A stretch of 6,122 bases of DNA from RPQK01 sp041946865. Its GTDB lineage: Bacteria > Acidobacteriota > UBA6911 > RPQK01. The stretch is taken from the NCBI GenBank assembly GCA_041946865.1, contig JBHGBF010000291.1, forward strand, positions 1 through 6,122, written 5' to 3'. Of this stretch, positions 1 to 4,999 are shown piece after piece. The notes under the pieces were generated by a model, which saw only the letters and a list, made by a program, of their open reading frames with translations, had not been told where the DNA came from and searched no databases. The translations under genes and the position numbers were made by a program. Position 1 is the stretch's first letter. Each line of letters opens with the position of its first letter.

Positions 1-36
1 GATACAGCCACACCGCAGCGGTTCCTGTTGATTCAT
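1..36 (-). CDS. Possible start of a minus-strand gene leaving the window (12 codons)
   Basis: An ATG on the minus strand at 36-34 opens a frame reading MNQQEPLRCGCI to the window edge without a stop. It lies 75 bp downstream of the tmk stop and in the same direction, so it could be the next gene of a tmk operon. In many bacteria holB (DNA polymerase III delta') follows tmk, but twelve residues are too few to identify anything. No strong Shine-Dalgarno sequence precedes the ATG. It may be chance. Confidence 0.22.
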   Translation of the reverse strand, partial: MNQQEPLRCGCI

Positions 37-60
37 CTGTATACTTTCGCCAAAGTCCAG

Positions 61-75
61 TGTCCCGAAGGGACA
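61..75. repeat. Short perfect hairpin downstream of tmk
   Basis: TGTCCC, GAA, GGGACA forms a perfect 6-bp stem with a 3-nt loop between the end of tmk and the possible next minus-strand gene. On the minus strand a run of five T (79-75) overlaps the start of the hairpin instead of following it, so this is not a classical intrinsic terminator. A weaker GCCC/GGGC stem (84-87 with 95-98) lies before that T-run and could act as a poor terminator for tmk. Role unproven. Confidence 0.35.
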
Positions 76-111
76 AAAAGCAGGCCCCCTCCGCGGGCAA
101 AAACCCTTAAG

Positions 112-765
112 TCAACAGTGCTGGGCCTGGTCCGGAATTCCCCGTTCCGACAAAATCCGCAAAATGTGTTCGAGAGTCTCCTCGGGTGGACCCGAGGCGT
201 CGACAAGGAGCACTCGCCAGGGTTCACGAACCGACAACAGCCGGTATCCTTCGCGGACTCGGCGGTGAAAATCGAGATCCTCCTCCTCAAAACGGCCCCA
301 GATCTCGCTTCCGGCATTTCGGGCGCGGGCCCGCTGGAGTGCCGGCTCGACCTCCAGATCGAGGACCAGCGTCAGGTCGGGCACGGGCAGCGCCAGCACT
401 TCGGCCAGCCTGTCGATCAGCTCGAATCCGAGACCCCGCGCATGACCCTGGTAAGCCAGTGTCGCGTCGTGATATCGATCGCAGAAGACGTGGCAGCCGG
501 CAGCCAAAGCCGGCTCGATTCCTTCCTTCAAATGCTGGTATCGGTCAGCGAGATACAGCAAAAGCTCGGAAATGGGCTCTCGCGGCGGTCCGTCGCGATG
601 CAGCAGGATCTTTCTCACCTCCAGGCCGAAGGCCGTGCCGCCCGGTTCCCGGGTCGTCACAAAACGGACGCCGCGGCGGGTCAGCTCGCTCTGGAGAAGG
701 GTCAGCTGGAGGCTCTTTCCGGACCCTTCAATCCCCTCAAGAGTGACGAATTTTCCCCTCTCCAC
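112..765 (-). CDS. tmk: Thymidylate kinase (dTMP kinase)
   Basis: Phosphorylates dTMP to dTDP with ATP in the cytoplasm, the step shared by the de novo and salvage routes to dTTP. The protein has 217 residues, normal for the family (about 200-220). Visible motifs are the P-loop GIEGSGKS (11-18), the TREPGGT dTMP-binding segment (38-44), the DRYHDATLAYQG motif (96-107), a LID region rich in arginine around 144-160 and RFEEE...F..RVREGY (158-174). The usual second P-loop hydroxyl is replaced: GKS is followed by Leu where many homologues have Thr. The start is GTG at 765, preceded by GGAG at a 5-nt gap, and it places the P-loop at the usual distance from the N-terminus. The gene is divergent from the yggS homologue across a 65-bp spacer. 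Identity is secure. Confidence 0.96.
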   Translation of the reverse strand: MERGKFVTLEGIEGSGKSLQLTLLQSELTRRGVRFVTTREPGGTAFGLEVRKILLHRDGPPREPISELLLYLADRYQHLKEGIEPALAAGCHVFCDRYHDATLAYQGHARGLGFELIDRLAEVLALPVPDLTLVLDLEVEPALQRARARNAGSEIWGRFEEEDLDFHRRVREGYRLLSVREPWRVLLVDASGPPEETLEHILRILSERGIPDQAQHC

Positions 766-770
766 GACAG

Positions 771-774
771 CTCC
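771..774 (-). promoter_or_regulatory. Shine-Dalgarno site of tmk
   Basis: On the minus strand GGAG lies 5 nt before the GTG codon at 765. It supports GTG as the tmk start, which otherwise would rest only on homology. Confidence 0.6.
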
Positions 775-815
775 GAAATCCTTGAAAAAGATCAGCCTAT
801 ACTACCACAGCCGGT

Positions 816-824
816 TGATATACT
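816..824 (+). promoter_or_regulatory. Candidate extended -10 promoter for the yggS homologue
   Basis: The sequence TGATATACT fits the extended -10 pattern TGnTATAAT with one mismatch. No good -35 hexamer lies 16-18 bp upstream, which extended -10 promoters can tolerate. The expected transcription start, about 7 nt after the hexamer, falls on or beside the GTG at 831. No usable Shine-Dalgarno sequence precedes that codon, so the message may be leaderless. This is a sequence-only prediction. Confidence 0.4.
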
Positions 825-830
825 TAGAGC

Positions 831-1535
831 GTGGCAGACATCCAGGCAAACCTCGCCAAGGTCCGCGCCGAAATTGACCGGGCAGCAAGCGGGTGCGGGC
901 GCGACCCGGCGTCCATTACGCTGCTCGCCGTCTCCAAGACTTTCCCTCCCGGGGCCATCGATTTGGCGGCCGAGGCAGGCCAGAAAGCCTTCGGCGAGAA
1001 CCGGGTCCAGGAAGCCCAGGACAAGATTCCGCTGGTCAAATCGCCCGGGCTCGAATGGCACCTTATCGGGCATCTTCAGTCAAACAAAGCGAGGCGCGCC
1101 GTCCAGCTCTTTGACGTCATCCAGAGCGTGGACAGCGAGAAGCTGGCCCGAATCCTCGATCGGAATGCCGCGGAGCTGGGCAAACGCCTGCCGGTGTTCA
1201 TTGAAGTCAATGTGGGTGAGGAATCGCAAAAGAGCGGCGTTCCCCCCTCTGAGCTTGGACAGTTGCTTAAGGTGGCCGTGAGCCTGGAACATCTCGAGCT
1301 GCGCGGCCTGATGGCCATTCCGCCGTGGACGGACGACCCGGAGCTGTCCCGGCCCTACTTTCGCCGGCTGGCCGCCCTTCTCGACGAGGTCAACCGCAGC
1401 CTGGCCGCGCCGCTACGCCATCTCTCCATGGGAATGAGCCATGATTTCCAGGTCGCGATCCAGGAAGGATCCACACTGGTGCGGGTGGGGACAGCAATTT
1501 TCGGAAGAAGAGAGGCCAAAGAACAACACGGATAG
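831..1535 (+). CDS. yggS: YggS/PROSC-family pyridoxal 5'-phosphate homeostasis protein
   Basis: A PLP-binding protein of the alanine-racemase-like TIM-barrel fold. Known family members bind PLP without a proven catalytic reaction and help buffer free PLP, which affects amino-acid and keto-acid pools. Length is 234 residues, typical for the family. The PLP lysine is K36 in LLAVSKTFPP. Other family signatures are FGENRVQE (54-61), WHLIGHLQSNK (76-86), EVNVGEESQKSG (125-136), GLMAIPP (159-165), LSMGMSHDF (198-206) and the phosphate-binding end STLVRVGTAIFG (214-225). The start is GTG at 831: an in-frame TAG at 825-827 rules out anything longer, and the resulting N-terminus matches family alignments as I know them. 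It is followed 64 bp later by the DUF167 gene, a common partner. Confidence 0.94.
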   Translation: MADIQANLAKVRAEIDRAASGCGRDPASITLLAVSKTFPPGAIDLAAEAGQKAFGENRVQEAQDKIPLVKSPGLEWHLIGHLQSNKARRAVQLFDVIQSVDSEKLARILDRNAAELGKRLPVFIEVNVGEESQKSGVPPSELGQLLKVAVSLEHLELRGLMAIPPWTDDPELSRPYFRRLAALLDEVNRSLAAPLRHLSMGMSHDFQVAIQEGSTLVRVGTAIFGRREAKEQHG

Positions 1536-1553
1536 CACGGGTTTGACCCGGGT

Positions 1554-1567
1554 CGCTCGATCGAGCG
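1554..1567. repeat. 14-bp perfect palindrome between yggS and the DUF167 gene
   Basis: CGCTCGATCGAGCG is self-complementary across 14 bases in the 64-bp gap between the two genes. It is preceded by GGGTTTGACCCGGGT, which contains further short inverted repeats. No T-run follows, so it is not an intrinsic terminator. It could be a protein-binding site or a weak RNA hairpin, or chance in GC-rich DNA. Confidence 0.3.
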
Positions 1568-1599
1568 CCGGCGTCCGTGTCATTCATTGCCCAGGCTCC

Positions 1600-1908
1600 A
1601 TGAAAGAACAATTAAAGATCACAACCCAAGGCGAATTCACCTGCATCGAGGTCCGCCTCCAGCCGCGGGCCAGTCGTAATGAGATCGCCGGAATTGTCGA
1701 ACAGGGATTGAAGATCCGCCTCAGTGCCCCTCCCGTTGAGGACCGGGCCAACCGCCAGCTGGTCGATTTTCTGGCCGAGACCTTGGGCTTGCCCCGCCGC
1801 AACATCGTGCTCCTGCACGGCCAGAAGTCGCGCTGCAAGACGATTGGCATAAGAGGAGTGGCCCCAGCAGACCTCGCGCGCCGACTCCACAATATTTTGT
1901 ATAATTGA
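1600..1908 (+). CDS. DUF167 / YggU-family small protein
   Basis: A 102-residue protein of the DUF167 (YggU/UPF0235) family, whose biochemical role is not established. The family signature is clear: EVRLQPRASRNEI (17-29, usual form VxVxPxAxxxxI), LKIRLSAPPVEDRANRQLV (36-54, with the conserved AN pair) and the late block GQKSRCKTIGI (74-84, usual form GxxSRxK). I chose ATG at 1600 because it gives the usual length of about 100. The same frame is open back to an ATG at 1441, but that would overlap yggS and add 53 residues unlike the family. The Shine-Dalgarno signal before 1600 is weak. In many genomes this gene sits with yggS and yggT. Here the membrane gene yggT is absent from between them. 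Confidence 0.88.
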   Translation: MKEQLKITTQGEFTCIEVRLQPRASRNEIAGIVEQGLKIRLSAPPVEDRANRQLVDFLAETLGLPRRNIVLLHGQKSRCKTIGIRGVAPADLARRLHNILYN

Positions 1909-1929
1909 CTAAGCTTGGCAACAACAAAT

Positions 1930-1942
1930 TGGGTGACACCCA
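1930..1942. repeat. Perfect 6-1-6 hairpin in the nrdJ upstream region
   Basis: TGGGTG, A, CACCCA is a perfect inverted repeat 22 bases after the DUF167 stop. The 1-nt loop suits a DNA operator better than an RNA stem. There is no T-run behind it, so terminator function is unlikely. Confidence 0.35.
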
Positions 1943-1950
1943 TTCAAAAG

Positions 1951-1973
1951 ACAGGTGCAAATGTCAGACCTGT
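1951..1973. repeat. Inverted repeat ACAGGT/ACCTGT in the nrdJ upstream region
   Basis: Two perfect 6-nt arms are separated by 11 nt, nine bases after the previous palindrome. The combination of two adjacent dyads in a short gap is more than I would expect by chance, but no known binding motif is recognised. Confidence 0.33.
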
Positions 1974-2036
1974 GTACTAGAATTGGCTCCACTTTTCGCC
2001 CTCTTTCCCAAGGGGGGTTTTGGGTGAGATTGCAGC

Positions 2037-2044
2037 GGAGGGAG
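2037..2044 (+). promoter_or_regulatory. Shine-Dalgarno site of nrdJ
   Basis: GGAGGGAG ends 5 nt before the ATG at 2050. It decides the start: the in-frame TTG at 2020 lies upstream of this site and has no ribosome-binding sequence of its own. Confidence 0.7.
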
Positions 2045-2049
2045 CAGGA

Positions 2050-4758
2050 ATGAAGAAAGTGGCCAAGAAGGTTGAGCTGTCGCGGGGACCGAGAATAAAG
2101 CCTCACTTTTGTCCTGACGGGGTCCATCCTTTCAACCACGTGCAGTGGGAAACGCGCACGGCGGAGATCAAGGACTGGAAGACGGGAAAAGTGACTTTTC
2201 GTCAGGAAGATCTCGAGTTTCCTTCCTTCTGGTCCCAGAGGGCGACGGACATCGTGGCGAGCAAGTACTTCCGGGGCCAGCTCGGCACGAGCGGGCGTGA
2301 GCGAAGCGTGCGCCAGCTGATCGGCCGAATCGCTAACACGATTACGGACTGGGGGAAAAAGCTCAACTATTTCGACGGTCCCGAGGACGCGCAAGTCTTC
2401 AATCACGAGCTGACCTACCTGCTGCTGCACCAGCGGGCGGCTTTCAACTCGCCCGTGCAGTTCAACGTGGGAATCAAAAAGAACCCTCAGTGCTCGGCCT
2501 GTTTCATCAATTCGGTGGACGACAACATGGAATCCATCATGAAGCTGGCCAAGACGGAGGCGATGATTTTCAAAGGCGGATCAGGGTCGGGCGTCAACCT
2601 GTCGCGGATCCGCTCGTCGTCCGAGTCTCTTTCGGTCGGGGGCCTGGCTTCCGGCCCGGTGTCGTTCATGCGCGGGTATGACAGTTTTGCAGGCGCGATC
2701 AAGTCGGGCGGGGCTACGCGGCGGGCGGCCAAGATGGTGATCCTCAACGCCGATCACCCCGACATCAAGGAATACATCTGGTGCAAGGCCAAGGAAGAAA
2801 AGAAAGCTCAGCAACTGATCCAGCTCGGCTATGACGACTCCATCGACGGAGAGGCTTATCGCAGCGTCCAGTTCCAGAACGCCAACAACAGCGTCAGCGT
2901 CACGGACGACTTCATGCAGGCGGTGGCGCGGGACGGGGAATGGCAGACCCGGAGCGTCACGACCGGAGAGGCGGCCCACACCTACAAGGCACGGGAGATG
3001 ATGAAGTGGATCGCCGAAGCCACCTGGATTTGCGGCGATCCGGGCCTTCAGTTCAGCACGACGATCAACGACTGGCACACCTGTCCCAACTCCGGGCCGA
3101 TTACGGCCTGTAATCCCTGTTCGGAATACGTCTTCCTGGACAATTCCGCGTGCAACCTTTCGTCGTTGAACCTCATGAAGTTCGTTGACGATGAGGGGCA
3201 GTTTGATATCGAGGGGTTCAAGCATGCGGTCAGCGTGATGATCCTCGCTCAGGAGATCATCGTCGACAGCTCCACGTACCCCACGCCTGAAATCACCAAG
3301 AACAGCCACGAGTTCCGGACATTGGGCCTCGGATACGCTAACCTGGGCGCTCTCTTGATGGCGCGCGGGCTTCCCTACGACAGCGATCGGGCGCGCGCCC
3401 TGGCAGCCGCCATCTCCGCGCTCATGACCGGCCAGGCTTATCTGACGAGCAGCGAGATTGCTGAAAGAATGGGCCCCTTTCCGGGGTATGAGAAGAACCG
3501 GCTGCCGATGGCGCGGGTCATGCACAAGCACCGCGATGCCCTGTCGCGGATCGACTCGGCCCTGGTTCCCATGGATTTGCTGCATGCCGCCATTGAGACC
3601 TGGGACCAGGCGATCTTAAACGGCTCAGACCACGGATACCGCAATGCCCAGGTCACACTTTTGGCGCCCACCGGCACCATCGCCTTCATGATGGACTGTG
3701 ACACCACGGGAATCGAACCCGAATTCTCGCTGGTAAAAACGAAGAAGCTGGTAGGAGGCGGGACGCTCAAGATCGTCAACAACACGATTCCGCGGGCGCT
3801 CAAACGTTTGGGCTACACCGAAGAGCAGATCAGGGACATCACCAAGTACGTGGAGTCGGAAGAAACCATCGAGGGCGCCCCGCATCTGAAGGACGAGCAC
3901 CTGCCGGTGTTTGACTGCGCGGACCGCCCCGCCCGAGGCCATCGGGCTATCCACTACCTCGGTCACATCAAGATGTGCGGAGCGGTTCAACCCTTCCTTT
4001 CGGGCGCCATTTCGAAGACCATCAATCTGCCGGCCGAGGCCACAGTGGATGACATCATGGAGGCGTACATCCAGGGCTGGAAGCACGGGATGAAGTCGGT
4101 CTCAATCTATCGGGACGGATGCAAGCTGGTCCAGCCCCTGTCCAATAAGGAGCGGGCGCAGGCCGCCGGCGTTCCACTGCACCGGAACATGCCCAAGGAC
4201 CACGCCGCCTACCAGCACGAGTTTCGAATCCGGGGGTTCAAGGGCTTCCTCACCATGGGGCTGTTTCCGGAAGATCAACAGCTGGGTGAGATCTTCATCA
4301 ATTTCGCCAAGCAGGGCTCGACCTTACAGGGGATGGCTATGGCCTGGGCGATCGCCATCTCGATGGGGCTTCAGAGAGGCGTGCCGCTCGAGGACTATGT
4401 CCGCATGTTCTCCCACATGAGTTTTGAGCCGGCCGGATACACGGACAACCAGCAGATCCCCTTTGCCACGTCCATCCCGGATTACGTGGTCCGGTACCTG
4501 GCCACCCGCTTTCTGCCGCCTGACGTCCAGGAAGGTCTGGGCATCCATCAGCGCAAGCAGAACGGTTCGGTCCAAAACGGCGTGCAGCTGAGTTTCGCCG
4601 AGACTCCCAGACCCGCGCCCCAGAGTGACGCGACCAGGCGCCTGCTCTCGGACAGCACCCTGAGCGAAGCGCCCACGTGTGAGTGCGGAAACCTGATGCA
4701 GCGCAACGGCAAATGCCACGTCTGCACGGTCTGCGGGAACACGTCCGGGTGCAGTTAA
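2050..4758 (+). CDS. nrdJ: Adenosylcobalamin-dependent (class II) ribonucleotide reductase
   Basis: Reduces ribonucleotides to deoxyribonucleotides using a cobalamin-derived thiyl radical, needing neither oxygen nor a separate radical subunit. From ATG 2050 it has 902 residues; the frame stays open back to TTG 2020, but a strong Shine-Dalgarno site favours ATG. Visible features: AFNSPVQFNVG (131-141), NPQCSACF with the first redox cysteine C148 (145-152), a glycine-rich FKGGSGSGVNLS (174-185), the active-site motif NPCSE (355-359; thiyl C357 and E359), the partner cysteine C368 in NSACNLSSLN, and LLAPTGTIAFMMDCDTTGIEPEF (537-559) with the phosphate-binding PTGTIA. The C-terminal tail has cysteines at 877, 879, 889, 892, 895 and 901, ending GCS, as in NrdJ proteins that are re-reduced by thioredoxin. 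Its first pair is CxC, where I would expect CxxC. No NrdR box or B12 riboswitch is seen upstream. Confidence 0.96.
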   Translation: MKKVAKKVELSRGPRIKPHFCPDGVHPFNHVQWETRTAEIKDWKTGKVTFRQEDLEFPSFWSQRATDIVASKYFRGQLGTSGRERSVRQLIGRIANTITDWGKKLNYFDGPEDAQVFNHELTYLLLHQRAAFNSPVQFNVGIKKNPQCSACFINSVDDNMESIMKLAKTEAMIFKGGSGSGVNLSRIRSSSESLSVGGLASGPVSFMRGYDSFAGAIKSGGATRRAAKMVILNADHPDIKEYIWCKAKEEKKAQQLIQLGYDDSIDGEAYRSVQFQNANNSVSVTDDFMQAVARDGEWQTRSVTTGEAAHTYKAREMMKWIAEATWICGDPGLQFSTTINDWHTCPNSGPITACNPCSEYVFLDNSACNLSSLNLMKFVDDEGQFDIEGFKHAVSVMILAQEIIVDSSTYPTPEITKNSHEFRTLGLGYANLGALLMARGLPYDSDRARALAAAISALMTGQAYLTSSEIAERMGPFPGYEKNRLPMARVMHKHRDALSRIDSALVPMDLLHAAIETWDQAILNGSDHGYRNAQVTLLAPTGTIAFMMDCDTTGIEPEFSLVKTKKLVGGGTLKIVNNTIPRALKRLGYTEEQIRDITKYVESEETIEGAPHLKDEHLPVFDCADRPARGHRAIHYLGHIKMCGAVQPFLSGAISKTINLPAEATVDDIMEAYIQGWKHGMKSVSIYRDGCKLVQPLSNKERAQAAGVPLHRNMPKDHAAYQHEFRIRGFKGFLTMGLFPEDQQLGEIFINFAKQGSTLQGMAMAWAIAISMGLQRGVPLEDYVRMFSHMSFEPAGYTDNQQIPFATSIPDYVVRYLATRFLPPDVQEGLGIHQRKQNGSVQNGVQLSFAETPRPAPQSDATRRLLSDSTLSEAPTCECGNLMQRNGKCHVCTVCGNTSGCS

Positions 4759-4767
4759 GGACAATGT

Positions 4768-4914
4768 GATTTTTTGTCATGCCTCAAGTCTTGTTTGTAG
4801 TGCCGCCTTCAGGCGGGCTCTTTCGAACCGCGGCCGACCATTGAGAGCGGTTACGGTTTGAAAGAGCCCGCCTGAAGGCGGCACCACATACAAGACTGAG
4901 GCATTACAAAAATC
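4768..4914. repeat. Large imperfect inverted repeat, REP-pair (BIME) or MITE-like
   Basis: The left arm (4768-4830) and right arm (4854-4914) are reverse complements with four mismatches and two single-base indels over about 63 positions, around a 23-nt centre. Each arm carries an inner palindrome, CCGCCTTCAGGCGG on the left and CCGCCTGAAGGCGG on the right. A small hairpin within a larger paired unit is the usual layout of REP pairs. It begins 9 bases after the nrdJ stop and ends 85 bases before the decayed regulator. Transcribed, it would form a very stable hairpin that could shield the nrdJ 3' end. There is no transposase in or beside it, and I see no clear target-site duplication. I recall similar GCCGCCTTCAGGCGG repeats from acidobacterial genomes, but this needs a search. 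Confidence 0.85.
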
Positions 4915-4999
4915 TGCAATTGCCTCTTGAGATTACAATTTTGTCGCCCTTCCTGGCCTTTTCCTCAATCTTGTAGCCTTTCTCCTGTATATTCGCCTC

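Larger units (their letters stand above)
1909..2049. other. Structured spacer upstream of nrdJ
   Basis: A 141-bp gap before nrdJ that is more AT-rich than its flanks and holds several short inverted repeats. One is TGGGTG-A-CACCCA (1930-1942). Another is ACAGGT/ACCTGT (1951-1956 with 1968-1973, 11-nt loop). The last, CCCAA/TTGGG (2007-2011 with 2020-2024), encloses a run of six G. I see no cobalamin-riboswitch B12 box and no NrdR-box pair. The spacer may be a 5' leader, or a remnant of an inserted element. Confidence 0.4.

Noticed and set aside
28..1281. Long plus-strand open frame of 417 codons
   Set aside because: It runs antisense through tmk and out of frame through the yggS gene. Both of those have clear family motifs, while this frame has none.
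1978..1983. TAGAAT as a -10 hexamer for nrdJ
   Set aside because: It matches five of six -10 positions, but no acceptable -35 element lies 16-18 bp upstream and there is no extended TG.
1909..2049. Cobalamin riboswitch or NrdR boxes upstream of nrdJ
   Set aside because: No B12 box or paired NrdR-type 16-mers could be found by eye, and 141 bp is too short for a typical full cobalamin riboswitch.
2581..3585. Minus-strand open frame of 334 codons inside nrdJ
   Set aside because: It is the complement of a strongly conserved nrdJ region and shows no recognisable domain; GC-rich DNA gives such antisense frames by chance.
4768..4914. Classical intrinsic terminator of nrdJ
   Set aside because: The hairpin is far longer than a terminator stem and no T-run follows it on the plus strand; protection or termination may still be a side effect.
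4915..4999. Sigma-54 (-24/-12) promoter before the decayed regulator
   Set aside because: TGGCC and TTGTA occur in this stretch, but their separation is about 6 nt too long for the -24/-12 spacing.
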